A stretch of DNA of 64,000 bases from Clostridiales bacterium COT073_COT-073 (GCA_003858485.1 RQYD01000003.1:62001-126000), one strand, 5' to 3'; numbered from the stretch's first letter, positions 25,810 through 35,273 are shown. Numbers and translations: made by a program. The notes: a model not told the origin generated them from the letters alone.

Positions 25810-25892
25810 GCAGCTGTGGCGGAATGGCAGACGCGCTAGATTCAGGATCTAGTGGTTGCAAAACCATAGGGGTTCAAGTCCCCTCAGCTGTA
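25810..25892 (+). tRNA. tRNA-Leu (anticodon CAG)
   Basis: The acceptor strands GCAGCTG and CAGCTGT pair with a terminal G-T. The anticodon stem CTAGA/TCTAG encloses TTCAGGA, giving anticodon CAG. The long variable arm (TGGTTGCAAAACCAT) and the T arm AGGGGTTCAAGTCCCCT confirm a leucine tRNA. It lies 12 bases after the first tRNA in the same transcript. Its last 17 bases plus 5 flanking bases recur at 26057-26078. Confidence 0.93.
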
Positions 25893-26231
25893 TAGAATAA
25901 AAAATGCACCCATTAGGGTGCATTTTTTATTCTATGAATGCGAAAAGAGGGGGCTTGAACGGAGGTGATAGCAAGTGCCAGTGGCACTTGCGAGCCGACG
26001 GGCCTGAAAGCGCGTGCAAAAACTAAAATAGGAAAAAAAGAGCAAGCGCGCGGAGGAAGTCCCCTCAGCTGTATAGAAACAAAGGAGCTAGAGGCTCTGC
26101 ATAGGGCAAATGCTGCGAAGGATGCATTTGCAAAATGCAAGAGCCTCTGCGAATGACTTGCGAGTATAGAATAAAAAATGCACCCATTAGGGTGCATTTT
26201 TTATTCTATGAATGCGAAAAGAGGGGGCTTG
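25891..26231 (+). repeat. Duplicated tRNA-Leu 3' end and terminator
   Basis: A 67-base block (25891-25957) containing the tRNA terminator is repeated exactly at 26165-26231. Between the copies, 22 bases spanning the tRNA 3' end and its flank (25876-25897) are repeated exactly at 26057-26078. The spacers contain palindromes such as GCAAGTGCCA/TGGCACTTGC (25972-25992) and GAGGCTCTGCAT against ATGCAAGAGCCTC (26092-26150). This resembles an attachment-site footprint at a tRNA gene. No integrase is present. The following stretch to 26461 has a palindrome GCGAATTGC/GCAATTCGC near 26282-26301 and a TATAAT at 26401-26406 that probably serves the SLH gene. Confidence 0.75.
25893..25935 (+). terminator. 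Terminator of the tRNA operon
   Basis: TAGAATAAAAAATGCACCC and GGGTGCATTTTTTATTCTA form a perfect 19-base stem around an ATTA loop directly after the second tRNA. The same hairpin, with 67 bases identical overall, is repeated at 26165-26231. Confidence 0.92.
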
Positions 26232-26461
26232 CCTGCCCACTGCGGAATTGACTTTTTGGCAACCGGCTTTTTCGTTGAACGCGAATTGCTCGCAATTCGC
26301 TGCCTCTTTGTTTTGGGAAGATTACTCGCCGCCGGCAATATGATGTAAGATTTTCATTGGATTTTAATTCGATTCTAATTCTTTTTCTGTTATATCATAG
26401 TATAATATCTACGTTTATACCTTTAGCAACAAATATTAAATTTTTACTAAGGAGTTAATTT

Positions 26462-29400
26462 ATGAAAAAAATGAAACAGCGATTATCGGTGATGATGGCG
26501 ATTATTATGTTGTTTGCCCTCTTTCCTTCTTTTTCAGTGGGGGTTCTTGCGGCGGGTGAGCCTTATTTTATTAATGGTATAGGAGTTTTTGCAAACGGAG
26601 TACCGATCGTAATTGAAGCCGGAAATGCTCCGAATACCTCTAAGATAAGATATGGAAATAATCGATACTTAGATTTAGATCCATCCAAGCCCGGAGATCA
26701 AATTGAAGCAGATTTATCGGGGGAAGAACTTTATGGCGGTTCTAACAGAGGGCATGTAGAGAAAAGCTCTATCACCATGACCGGTGGTAATGTTAAATTG
26801 ATTTTCGGAGGCGGTTTTGGATATAGAGTGAAAGGAGAGGTTAATATTGATATTTCGGGGGACTCAACAGTAAGTACTCTTTTTGGGGGTGGATTTGGTG
26901 CGGATGTTGATGGAACAGTTACTATCAATATTTCCGGAGGAACAATAAAAAACTCTATTTCCGGAGCCGGCTCTCATGATACGACCTCATCAGCGGGTGG
27001 TTCTGTGCAGGCGGTATTTATCAATATTACCGGCGGCACGAATGAGGGTATAATTTATGGTGGCGGATACAAAGGTGGTGCAGTTAAAAAAGATGTTCAT
27101 ATAGCTATTTCCCAAAATGCTAAGGTAAAGGATGTTGTAGGAGGAGGGCTTGAAAGTGCTGTGCAGGGAAGTACCAATATCATGATTTCAGATCATGCGA
27201 CTGCCGGCGACATTTATGGTGGCGGATACAAAAATGGTGAGGTTGCCAAGAATACGAATATTAAGATTGGGGGAAACGCTAAAGTAGAAAATATTTATGG
27301 CGGTGGAGCTCATCATGATACAATATCCAGCTTAGTAAAGGGAAATGCCAGTATAACCGTTACCGGCAGCAGCATTGTTGTAGGAAAGGTATATGGTGAT
27401 GGAGAGAATGGTATGCAGTCTGTCCAAGGAACAAAAAATGGAATGATTAGCTCTGCTGCCAAGATAGATCAAAATAGTTTTACCAATCTTATTGCTAAAG
27501 ATGAAAATCATAACTGGCATATCAAGGGTAATGTAAGCTTAAAGTCAGATCAGAGCATTACGGTTGAAGCAAACGAAAAGCTTAGCATACCGGTTGGAGT
27601 GGCCTTGAATATAGATGGGGAGATTGAGAATCAAGGAGTATTACATGTAGAAGGTACTTTAACAGGAAGTGGACAGTTGACCGGAAGCGGAAAATTTCAA
27701 ACAGTAGTAGAGAATCTGAGGCCGGAAGATATCAGTGTCAAAGACTATACATACACAGGAGAAGAGATTAATCCGGAGCATAAGATACATAAAAAAATTA
27801 CCATGCTAAATCAGGATTTTGATATTGTAAACTGGAAATTTGAAGCAATTGATCCAGCAATGGTTAAAGCGGCGGGAACTTATCGCTTGACATACAAAAA
27901 GAAAAATGAAGAGGTAAGGACGACCAAAGATTTTCAGGTTACACCGGCAAATCAAGGTGGCAGTATTCGGCTGGCTAAACAAGATACCAATCATGACGGC
28001 AAGGTGAATGCAGGCGATATTTTATCGGTTGATGTGGCTGATTTAAATCCTCAAGGTGGTACACTAAACTATTCATGGAAGAAAAAATCAGGAGCTGTGG
28101 AGAAAGAAATAGCGACGACAGCTACATATACCATTCAAGCAGGAGATGCAGGAGTGGAGATATACTGTGAGGTAGCCTTTTCCGGAAATACAGTAGGTAG
28201 CCTGAAAACAGAGACGATAATGCTAAAGTTACCGGCACCGGTTATTAACTTCCCGACAGCCGGTACAATAGAGTATGGTCAAAAATTAAAGGACAGTATG
28301 CTAAGCGGTGGCAGTACCGAGTATGGAAGCTTTGCCTGGAAAAATCCAGAAACAGAGCCAACTGTAGATAATACAGGATATGAGGTAGTCTTTATGCCAA
28401 CTCCGGAAACAATTGCCAAATACGAAGCGATAGCAGTGACCGATAAAAAAATAGCAATTGTAGTTACACCGGCAAATCAAGGGGGCAGCATTCGGCTGGT
28501 CAGACAAGATACCAATCATGATGGCAAGGTAAATGCAGGCGATATTTTATCGGTTGATCTGGCTGATTTAAATCCTCAAGGTGGTACACTAAGCTATTCA
28601 TGGAAGAAAAAATCAGGAACGATGATTACCGAAATAGTGACAACAGATACATATACGATTCAGCTTGGAGATGAAGGAGCGGAGATATACTGTGAGGTAG
28701 CCTTTTCCGGAAATACGGTGGGTAGCCTGAAAACAGATGCAGTAATGCCAAAGTTACCGGCACCGGTTATTATTTTTCCAACCGCAACAGCGATTAATCA
28801 GGGTCAAAAATTAAAGGACAGTATGTTAAGTGGTGGCAGTTCCGAGTATGGAAGCTTTGCCTGGAAAAATCCGGAAACAGAGCCAACCGTAGATAATACC
28901 GGATATGAGGTAGTCTTTACGCCAACTTCGGAAACAATTGCCAAATACGAAACGATAGCGGTAACAAGCCAAAAGGTTGCAATAGTAGTGAATAAGGTTG
29001 CACCGATTCAAAATATTGTTTTGTCCAGTTACGCGCCGAAGATGGATCAACAGAAAGGAAAGCCGGAAAAGAAGACGGTGGAAAAAGGAAAGATACAATT
29101 TATTGATGTAAAGCCGGAAGATTATTTTGCAGAGGCTGTAAACTGGGCAATTGAAAATGATATTGTCAAAGGAACATCAGAAAATATGTTTTCTCCGCAT
29201 AATATCTGTACCAGAGCAGAAATGGTTACTTTTTTATGGAGAGCGGTTGGAAGTTCGCCGGCTACTATATTAAGTCCTTTCAGCGATGTAAGAACGACAG
29301 AGTATTATAGTGAAGCGGTAAGTTGGGCAGCTAAAAATAATGTAATAAGAGGAATAAATGAAAATCAGTTTGGTCCCGATTTAAATTGTACAAGAGCACA

Positions 29401-29629
29401 AATGCTTGCTATGCTGTATAGATATGCCAATTATCCGGTATCAAATGAGAGAATAAGATTTGTTGATGTGCAGGCTGATGCCTATTATGTGGCAGCGGTT
29501 ACTTGGGCAACTGAAAAAGGGATTACAAAAGGGACAAGTGAGAGTACATTTAGTCCGGATGCGGAATGCACCAGAGCCCAAATCATTACTTTCTTATACA
29601 GAATGTATCAGTTAAAAGCTGAGAATTAA
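26462..29629 (+). CDS. Secreted SLH-domain surface protein with beta-helix and tandem repeats, 1055 aa
   Basis: A signal peptide (MKKMKQRLSVMMAIIMLFAL, cleavage near residue 31) is followed by a glycine-rich region, about residues 80-300, with repeating 'IYGGGYKGGAVKKDVHI' and 'LFGGGFGADVDGTVTINIS' units. This is the pattern of a right-handed beta-helix. Two nearly identical 175-residue modules follow (about 494-668 and 669-843), each holding 'DTNHDGKVNAGDILSVD', a dockerin/EF-hand-like calcium loop, and an Ig-like 'SYSWKKKSG' strand. Three SLH domains close the protein at about 876-930, 938-990 and 998-1052, with 'CTRAEMVTFLWRAVG', 'CTRAQMLAMLYRYA' and 'CTRAQIITFLYRMY'. It is anchored on secondary wall polymer and may bind carbohydrate or act as an adhesin. 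The start has AAGGAG seven to eight bases upstream. A terminator follows at 29692. Confidence 0.93.
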   Translation: MKKMKQRLSVMMAIIMLFALFPSFSVGVLAAGEPYFINGIGVFANGVPIVIEAGNAPNTSKIRYGNNRYLDLDPSKPGDQIEADLSGEELYGGSNRGHVEKSSITMTGGNVKLIFGGGFGYRVKGEVNIDISGDSTVSTLFGGGFGADVDGTVTINISGGTIKNSISGAGSHDTTSSAGGSVQAVFINITGGTNEGIIYGGGYKGGAVKKDVHIAISQNAKVKDVVGGGLESAVQGSTNIMISDHATAGDIYGGGYKNGEVAKNTNIKIGGNAKVENIYGGGAHHDTISSLVKGNASITVTGSSIVVGKVYGDGENGMQSVQGTKNGMISSAAKIDQNSFTNLIAKDENHNWHIKGNVSLKSDQSITVEANEKLSIPVGVALNIDGEIENQGVLHVEGTLTGSGQLTGSGKFQTVVENLRPEDISVKDYTYTGEEINPEHKIHKKITMLNQDFDIVNWKFEAIDPAMVKAAGTYRLTYKKKNEEVRTTKDFQVTPANQGGSIRLAKQDTNHDGKVNAGDILSVDVADLNPQGGTLNYSWKKKSGAVEKEIATTATYTIQAGDAGVEIYCEVAFSGNTVGSLKTETIMLKLPAPVINFPTAGTIEYGQKLKDSMLSGGSTEYGSFAWKNPETEPTVDNTGYEVVFMPTPETIAKYEAIAVTDKKIAIVVTPANQGGSIRLVRQDTNHDGKVNAGDILSVDLADLNPQGGTLSYSWKKKSGTMITEIVTTDTYTIQLGDEGAEIYCEVAFSGNTVGSLKTDAVMPKLPAPVIIFPTATAINQGQKLKDSMLSGGSSEYGSFAWKNPETEPTVDNTGYEVVFTPTSETIAKYETIAVTSQKVAIVVNKVAPIQNIVLSSYAPKMDQQKGKPEKKTVEKGKIQFIDVKPEDYFAEAVNWAIENDIVKGTSENMFSPHNICTRAEMVTFLWRAVGSSPATILSPFSDVRTTEYYSEAVSWAAKNNVIRGINENQFGPDLNCTRAQMLAMLYRYANYPVSNERIRFVDVQADAYYVAAVTWATEKGITKGTSESTFSPDAECTRAQIITFLYRMYQLKAEN
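27941..28990 (+). repeat. 525-bp in-frame tandem duplication inside the SLH gene
   Basis: Bases 27941-28465 and 28466-28990 are two in-frame copies of one 175-codon module. Long stretches are identical at the DNA level, for example around GACAGTATG and GGAAGCTTTGCCTGGAAAAA, so the duplication is recent or kept homogeneous by recombination. Confidence 0.85.
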
Positions 29630-29691
29630 GAAAGGTTTACCTGTTCAATAAAATTATTGCATATAGATGATGGATTTAAAATAAAGAATCA

Positions 29692-29735
29692 GGGAGTATA
29701 GCCAAATGATAGAAAGGGTTTATACTCCCTTTTTG
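29692..29735 (+). terminator. Terminator of the second SLH gene
   Basis: GGGAGTATA at 29692-29700 pairs with TATACTCCC at 29721-29729, followed by TTTTT. It lies 63 bases after the SLH stop codon. Confidence 0.85.
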
Positions 29736-29819
29736 ATGTTTAGAGGTCATTTTGTAATTGATCCTGCTGTTTTTATTTATGCCTGGCACTTCTGGTTATT
29801 CTAAGGATGTAGTTATTTA

Positions 29820-29966
29820 CTCAACTTTCCCACGTTCTCTGGAACAGTCTTTTTTATGGCATGTGCCGCGGAAGCATCTTTTCGCAGAAAAGTGCGAAAG
29901 CGGGGGAACCCATGTGCCCGCTCCCTGGAGCGGGATAGAGCCAAAAAAGACTGTGGAAAAGTTGAG
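29820..29966 (+). mobile_element. MITE-like element, copy B (147 bp, internally deleted)
   Basis: Both ends match copy A (CTCAACTTTCCCAC and GGAAAAGTTGAG), and an exact 7-base duplication TTATTTA flanks it at 29813-29819 and 29967-29973. About 93 bases of the interior, between the GCGAAAGCGG and GTGCCCGCTCCCTGGAGCGG blocks, are missing. It sits between the SLH terminator and the 3' end of queH, 13 bases from the queH stop. Confidence 0.88.
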
Positions 29967-29979
29967 TTATTTATATATG

Positions 29980-30612
29980 TTATGTATTCTTTTTTCTGCT
30001 TTCGGCCTCTTTCATGGAAAAAGCACAGCCGCAGTAATCCTGGCGATACATATCAAATTGCCTGGACAATTCAACGGAGCGTTGATATCCCCCCCGTTTT
30101 TTAAAGTCGGAGGGAAGATGTTTGACACCATATTCCTGGCCGATGCGTTCTCCGATTTCATTTAAAATCTGGGAGTTTTTATGAGGGCTGATAGTCAGCG
30201 TGGTGGTAAAATAATCAAAATTATTTTCCTTAGCCAGTAAGGCCGCTTCAGTCAAACGTAAATCATAACAAGCCTGGCAGCGCTCACCACCTTCTCTTTC
30301 CTGAGATAAACCTTTAACTATACGATAATATTTTTCGGTTTCATATTTTCCGGAGATAAAATGAATAGGATGTTTGGGAGTCAACTTTTTAATCAGTCTT
30401 TCCTGCTCATCGACCCGAAACCAGTATTCGTCTTCAGGATAGATGTTGGGGTTATAGTAAAATACAGTAATGGCAAAATAGTCCGATAAATATTCCAGCA
30501 CATAGGAACTGCATGGTCCACAGCAACTATGAAGCAATAAGGAAGGAATTTTTGCTGATTCTTCAACCTTATGAATGATTTTATCTAATTCTGATTGGTA
30601 ATTTATTTTCAT
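29980..30612 (-). CDS. queH: Epoxyqueuosine reductase QueH
   Basis: QueH catalyses the last step of queuosine synthesis in tRNA anticodons, reducing epoxyqueuosine to queuosine without cobalamin. It is unrelated to QueG. The 210 residues carry the DUF208 cysteine pattern: 'LLHSCCGPCSSYVLEYL' near residue 25, 'GGERCQACYDLRL' near residue 130, and 'YRQDYCGCAFSM' near the end. These cysteines bind the iron-sulfur cluster and a second metal site. 'FYYNPNIYPEDEYWFR' is the family signature. The start lies at 30612; its strand has a gapped purine-rich GGGAGAAAAAA site just upstream. No other queuosine genes are present. Confidence 0.93.
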   Translation of the reverse strand: MKINYQSELDKIIHKVEESAKIPSLLLHSCCGPCSSYVLEYLSDYFAITVFYYNPNIYPEDEYWFRVDEQERLIKKLTPKHPIHFISGKYETEKYYRIVKGLSQEREGGERCQACYDLRLTEAALLAKENNFDYFTTTLTISPHKNSQILNEIGERIGQEYGVKHLPSDFKKRGGYQRSVELSRQFDMYRQDYCGCAFSMKEAESRKKNT

Positions 30613-30715
30613 TTTTTTCTCCCATTGATTTTAAATTAAGTTTATATATAGACAAATACTTAGATTTTCAAAGTTAAATTAAATACAGTATAACATATGA
30701 AGTAAATTTATTAAA

Positions 30716-30744
30716 TTGGAAAAACTTTAAATTTATGTTATAAT
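30716..30744 (+). promoter_or_regulatory. Promoter upstream of the patatin-like gene
   Basis: TTGGAA at 30716-30721 and TATAAT at 30739-30744 are separated by 17 bases. Transcription from here would give a leader of roughly 285 bases before the patatin gene. Confidence 0.6.
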
Positions 30745-30767
30745 GTACAAGAATAATCCATGAGTGG

Positions 30768-30827
30768 GCTGGGCTTCACCTCAAGAGATATAGGCTTACA
30801 TGAATATTTCTTTAGGTGAAGCCCGGC
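30768..30827 (+). promoter_or_regulatory. Strong hairpin in the leader of the patatin-like gene
   Basis: GGGCTTCACCT at 30771-30781 pairs exactly with AGGTGAAGCCC at 30814-30824, and the stem extends with GC/GC pairs either side. It begins about 20 bases after the predicted transcription start and has no T run, so it is not a simple terminator. It could be a cis-acting RNA or a small RNA. I cannot match it to a known riboswitch class. Confidence 0.5.
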
Positions 30828-31036
30828 ATATGAGCGGAAACAAATATCGGGAAATGGACATTTTTCGATTACGTTCAGAGAATTTATGTTATTATGAATA
30901 ATGGTTGTAAAAATAGATACTAAAAATCTATTTGTTTGAGGATGAGCTCAAATTACAAAATAAGAAAAAGACTTTGCAAATGTGTTGAGTAATCAGAGAC
31001 GGAAAATAAAATGTGTGTAATTGGGAGGATAGAGAG

Positions 31037-31828
31037 ATGGATCAAAAAATTGGGTTATATTTACAAGGCGGCGGAGCAAAAGGTGCTTTTCAAGTAGGAG
31101 CATTAAAGGCCTTGGCTGAGAAGGGAATCGATTTTGATGTGATTGTGGGAACGTCAATTGGTGCAATTAATGGAATGATGATTTTCTACAAAGGTTACCA
31201 TCGTCTGGAAGAATTGTGGCTGGAAATGTTAAAAGGCCATTATGATAAAGACAGAAAAGCGCCGGTATTGGAAACCAGAGAAGTAGTCGCAGATATTTTT
31301 AAGTATTTAAAAGGGCAAAGAGAAAGCGGGATTGAACACTTTTTTGTAAATTATGCACCAGTTGAGAATAGGCATATTCGTCATGAATTCCGGGATTTAA
31401 AATCAGAAAATGATGAAAAAGTTCAGGCATATGTCAGAGCTTCTTCCCTGTTACCTAATTTTTATAGTTGGCCGGATTTGGAATTGGCAGGTAAAACGCA
31501 GCAGGATATTTTCAGGGAATTAATTATGGCCGGTAGCTATGATGGCTATCTATTAGATGGAGGCTTATTAAATAATCGCTTTTTAGAACCGTTTTTGTTA
31601 ACACCGGTCACAACCATTTACGGGATCGTGTTTGAGCATGATTTTATAGTGCCGGATTCCATTTGGGAAAAATATCGGCCGGAGCAGGTCATTATTATCA
31701 AACCGGATTTTGTCTTTGGTGAAAATGATTCCATGCTTTTTAGTGAAGAAAATTTCAAAAAATGGTATGCGGCAGGATATCAACAAGCTAAGATTACCTT
31801 GGAAAATATTATAGATTCTCAATGTTAG
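31037..31828 (+). CDS. Patatin-like phospholipase family protein
   Basis: This cytoplasmic or membrane-associated serine hydrolase belongs to the patatin/RssA/YlbK group, which cleaves acyl groups from phospholipids or thioesters using a Ser-Asp dyad. Motifs: the oxyanion loop QGGGAKGAFQVG near residue 10, the nucleophile elbow 'IVGTSIGAINGM' near residue 36, and the aspartate in 'LLDGGLLNN' near residue 180. There is no signal peptide. ATG 31037 follows GGGAGGA at 31023-31029; the 24-base longer frame from 31013 lacks a site. The long leader with a strong hairpin is unusual for such a gene. Substrate unknown. Confidence 0.9.
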   Translation: MDQKIGLYLQGGGAKGAFQVGALKALAEKGIDFDVIVGTSIGAINGMMIFYKGYHRLEELWLEMLKGHYDKDRKAPVLETREVVADIFKYLKGQRESGIEHFFVNYAPVENRHIRHEFRDLKSENDEKVQAYVRASSLLPNFYSWPDLELAGKTQQDIFRELIMAGSYDGYLLDGGLLNNRFLEPFLLTPVTTIYGIVFEHDFIVPDSIWEKYRPEQVIIIKPDFVFGENDSMLFSEENFKKWYAAGYQQAKITLENIIDSQC

Positions 31829-31951
31829 TTTTATGATAATTATATTAAAAACTAATAATACTTTAAAAACAAAAGAGTATACTAAAAAGCTATCATATGT
31901 GAATGACCAAAATATGAAGAAAAGATTCAATTTAAAATATTTAATAAAAAA

Positions 31952-32112
31952 CTCAATATGTACACATTCTCCGGAACAGTCTTTTTAGGTATGTAACCGC
32001 CAGCCAGGTCGTATGCCCGAGCAGAAATGTGAAGCATCTCGACAGGGTAGTCTTGCACAGCAAGTTGCGAAAGAGACGGAGCAGAGCCCAAAAAGACAGT
32101 GGCAAAGTTGAG
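31952..32112 (+). mobile_element. MITE-like element, copy E (161 bp, diverged)
   Basis: The left end CTCAATATGTACAC..TCCGGAACAGTCTTTTT and the right end AAAAAGACAGTGGCAAAGTTGAG match the family with changes. The interior keeps the GAAGCATCTCGACAGGGTAG block, which corresponds to the GAAGTTTTTCGACAGGGCAC block of copy A. Flanking A-runs (AAAAAA) could be the target duplication. The element ends 26 bases before the ClpE-like start codon, so it must lie within that gene's 5' leader or promoter. Confidence 0.7.
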
Positions 32113-32138
32113 AAAAAACAAAAGAAAGGCTGTATAGA

Positions 32139-34445
32139 ATGAAATGTAATGTTTGCAATAAAAACACGGCAGTTGTTTTTATGACTAAAATAGACGGCGG
32201 CAAGCAGAGCAAAATTGGCTTATGCTTGCCCTGTGCCCAGCGGCAAGGGATTGCGCCATTGGATGAAATGCTGGCCCAATCCGGAATGTCGCCGGAAGAT
32301 ATGAATAATATTAATGATCAGATGATGCAAATGCTGGATGATCCTCAGATTGGTGACAAAATTAATCAGTTTATGGAAAATTTCGCTGGAGCTGGTGCCG
32401 GTTTTATTGATCCGACATTGGAAACGGAAGAAATGATAGGAGATTCGGGTCAGGAACTCCTGGCGGCAGAAGAAGATTCGCCTAGAAACACAGCAACTAA
32501 AACCAGGGTAAAAACCAATCGCCGAATCAAGCGTAAGAATTTGGATCAATTTGGGATTAATTTAACTGAAAAGGCTAAAAAGGGCGAAGTTGACAGAATC
32601 ATTGGCAGACAAAGGGAGATCGACCGGGTCATTCAAATTTTAAATCGTCGCCAAAAGAACAATCCGGTTTTAATTGGTGAGCCGGGTGTTGGTAAAACAG
32701 CAATTGCTGAAGGATTAGCAGTAAGGATTGCCGAAGGAAATGTTCCACATAAATTATTGGGAACGGAAATTTATTTGCTGGATTTGGCTGGAGTTGTGTC
32801 CGGAACTCAATTTCGGGGACAGTTTGAAGGCCGGATGAAAGCCATTTTACACGAAGCAGTAGAGAGCGGCAATGTTATTTTGGTAATTGACGAAGTTCAC
32901 AATATCACTGGTGCAGGCGGGGCAGAAAGCGGCTCAATGAATGCAGCCAATATCTTAAAACCGGCTTTGGCCAGAGGAGATATTCAAGTTATCGGAGCTA
33001 CTACATTGGAAGAATACCGGAAACATATTGAAAAGGATTCGGCACTGGAAAGACGCTTCCAAAAAGTATTAGTGGAAGAACCGGATGAAGCCGACAGTAT
33101 TGAAATTATCAAAGGGATTAAAGATTATTATGAGAAATTTCATCATGTGATCATCTCCGATCAGGTGATTGAATATGCTGTGCGGATGTCCAAGCGCTAT
33201 ATTCATGAACGTTATTTGCCGGATAAGGCGATCGACTTGATTGATGAAGCCGGTTCCAGAGCCAATTTAAAAAATTTAGGATTGGTGGAATTGGAAGCAT
33301 TGAAAGCGGAGTTAGCCAAGACCATAGAAGAAAAGGAAATTGCGGCAGCGGCGGATGATTATGAAAAGGCGGCCGATTGTCGGATGGATGAATTGCGCCT
33401 GGAAAATAAAATCAGGGAAATCGAAAAGCAGTGTGACCAAGTGGAATTGACTGAAGAATTGGTAGCAGATGTGATTGAATCCTGGACCAAGATACCGGTG
33501 CAAAAACTAACCGAAGAAGAGGCAATGAAACTAAAGCGCCTTAATACTCGCCTTAGCCGCTGGGTCAAAGGCCAGGAAGAAGCAATTTTAGCAGTATCGA
33601 CTGCGATCAAGCGTCGCCGTTCCGGCTTTATGCCAAAACTGCGGCCGGCTTCCTTTATTTTTGTCGGCCCGACCGGAGTAGGTAAAACAGAATTGGCAAA
33701 AGCAGTGGCCAGAGAGCTGTTTGGCAGCGAGGATGCATTGCTGCGTTTTGATATGTCTGAATTTATGGAAAAACACACAGTATCAAAGTTGATTGGAGCA
33801 CCTCCAGGCTATATTGGCTATGATAGTGCCGGACAATTGACAGAAAGAGTACGCCGTCGTCCATATTCGGTAATTTTACTGGATGAAATTGAAAAAGCGC
33901 ATCCGGATGTCTTTCATTTGCTGCTGCAAATCTTAGAAGATGGACGTTTGACCGACAGTCAGGGGCGGACAGTTAATTTTGAAAATACGATTTTGCTGAT
34001 GACCAGTAATGCCGGTACTGATCGTAAGGGAGCAGGAATCGGTTTTAATCCAAGTGTGGAAAGAAGAACAGCCGATAAAGTCAAGTCGGCATTAAATGAA
34101 TTCTTTAAACCGGAATTTATTAACCGGCTGGATGACATTATTGTATTCCAACCATTGACAAAAGAAAATCTGGGAGAAATTGTGGATATTATGATTGAAC
34201 AGCTGCAAAAAACTACCAGAGAAAAGGGATTTTCCATTGAGATTTCGCCGCAGGTGAAAGAATTTTTGGTCAAAGATGGATATAATGAAAATTATGGGGC
34301 CAGACCATTGCGCCGCAGCATTACCCTTCATATTGAGGATGCTTTGGCTGAACTGTTTTTGGAAAAGCAATTGGAAAATGTGGAAAAAGTAGAATTTGTT
34401 ATGGAAGAAGATAAGGTAAAAGCCATTCCTCATTATAGCGAATGA
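32139..34445 (+). CDS. clpE: ClpE-like AAA+ unfoldase (Clp protease ATP-binding subunit)
   Basis: This Hsp100 ATPase unfolds proteins for the ClpP peptidase. The 768 residues begin with a zinc-finger pair (MKCNVCNKN ... [10 protein letters not shown]), the hallmark that separates ClpE from ClpC. The first AAA+ module has Walker [10 protein letters not shown] (near 180) and '[17 protein letters not shown]'. A UVR-like coiled region ('[18 protein letters not shown]', about 405-425) follows. The second AAA+ module has GPTGVGKTE (near 510), '[20 protein letters not shown]' and the sensor region '[12 protein letters not shown]'. No ClpC-type N-domain repeat is present. A ClpP-docking tripeptide loop could not be assigned by eye. 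A weak GAAAGG lies upstream, together with a mobile element 26 bases from the start. No CtsR box was recognised. Confidence 0.9.
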   Translation: MKCNVCNKNTAVVFMTKIDGGKQSKIGLCLPCAQRQGIAPLDEMLAQSGMSPEDMNNINDQMMQMLDDPQIGDKINQFMENFAGAGAGFIDPTLETEEMIGDSGQELLAAEEDSPRNTATKTRVKTNRRIKRKNLDQFGINLTEKAKKGEVDRIIGRQREIDRVIQILNRRQKNNPVLIGEPGVGKTAIAEGLAVRIAEGNVPHKLLGTEIYLLDLAGVVSGTQFRGQFEGRMKAILHEAVESGNVILVIDEVHNITGAGGAESGSMNAANILKPALARGDIQVIGATTLEEYRKHIEKDSALERRFQKVLVEEPDEADSIEIIKGIKDYYEKFHHVIISDQVIEYAVRMSKRYIHERYLPDKAIDLIDEAGSRANLKNLGLVELEALKAELAKTIEEKEIAAAADDYEKAADCRMDELRLENKIREIEKQCDQVELTEELVADVIESWTKIPVQKLTEEEAMKLKRLNTRLSRWVKGQEEAILAVSTAIKRRRSGFMPKLRPASFIFVGPTGVGKTELAKAVARELFGSEDALLRFDMSEFMEKHTVSKLIGAPPGYIGYDSAGQLTERVRRRPYSVILLDEIEKAHPDVFHLLLQILEDGRLTDSQGRTVNFENTILLMTSNAGTDRKGAGIGFNPSVERRTADKVKSALNEFFKPEFINRLDDIIVFQPLTKENLGEIVDIMIEQLQKTTREKGFSIEISPQVKEFLVKDGYNENYGARPLRRSITLHIEDALAELFLEKQLENVEKVEFVMEEDKVKAIPHYSE

Positions 34446-34573
34446 TAATGATAGGCAACTAAGAACAGTTCCGGCACACATTAGGTTTTTGAGAAATGCC
34501 GGATGTCTGTATATGGCAGCGGGCTTACCGGTTGCTACCTGGCGCTGGTTCCCTGAAAACTGAGAAAACAACA

Positions 34574-34620
34574 AAGAGGCTTGTAAAATGATAATTGCAT
34601 CATTTTCGGGCTTCTTTTTT
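34574..34620 (+). terminator. Terminator of clpE
   Basis: GAGGCTTGTAAAATGAT at 34576-34592 pairs with ATCATTTTCGGGCTTC at 34599-34614, followed by a T run. It lies about 130 bases after the clpE stop. Confidence 0.88.
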
Positions 34621-35130
34621 CATACTTAAATGACTATTTGATGTGGGAAAACCGGTTTGATAAAGAATTGCCGGGCTGTTTCCATTGTCAGACCAAATGT
34701 TGCACATCGCAGGGGTTAAAGTCTTGCAGCAAACAAAAGGCAAATCTGTAGTCTGAACAAATGGCAAGGTAAATATGCAATAGATTGAAAAATCGAAACA
34801 GGATCTTAAATTGGATTCAAATTTCCTGGGATAAAGAGAGAAGATCCAATTCAGAAAGGGCATAAGAAGATCAGTAGTCAAAGATATTAACACAATTTGG
34901 CCTCAAAAAATAAAATGAATAAGAAAAAAGGCCTATTAATATAGAGAAAAATTCCCTGATAAAAGTGCTGAATGATTAGAGAATATAAAAAAAACAAAAA
35001 ATAATTTATGAATAAACAGCGAAATAACAAAAATAGACCAGAAAAATGAATAGTAATTAGTAATAATTGCTGTTTGAATATTCTGAAAAATTACATATGG
35101 CAGAATAAAAACTAAGATGTTTAAATTCGC
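34621..35130. other. Gene-free region between clpE and the cell-wall hydrolase
   Basis: About 500 AT-rich bases hold no convincing gene. Reverse-strand frames of 97 and 78 codons have unusual composition, no ribosome binding site and no recognisable motif. No repeat, RNA gene or mobile-element end was identified. It might be an eroded gene. Confidence 0.4.
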
Positions 35131-35159
35131 TTGACGGCAGCATAGGCTATCGGTATAAT
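35131..35159 (+). promoter_or_regulatory. Promoter of the SleB-type hydrolase gene
   Basis: TTGACG at 35131-35136 and TATAAT at 35154-35159 with a 17-base spacer, about 115 bases before the start codon. Confidence 0.75.
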
Positions 35160-35273
35160 TGGCAAATCGCAAGTAAATCTTGGAAATAGATGTTTTGCGT
35201 TCACCATAGATGAAACCGAAGAAACAGAGAAAGAAGAAAATAGAAGAAATGAAACAAGAAAGGAGCAGACAAG

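Noticed and set aside
26462-29629. Repeats considered as a CRISPR array
   Set aside because: The repeats are in-frame protein modules of 525 bp. No short repeat-spacer pattern or cas gene was seen anywhere in the window.
30768-30827. preQ1 riboswitch, because queH is adjacent
   Set aside because: The hairpin faces away from queH and lacks the preQ1 aptamer pattern.
34600-34893. 97-codon reverse frame after clpE
   Set aside because: It overlaps the terminator, lacks a start signal and has no recognisable features.
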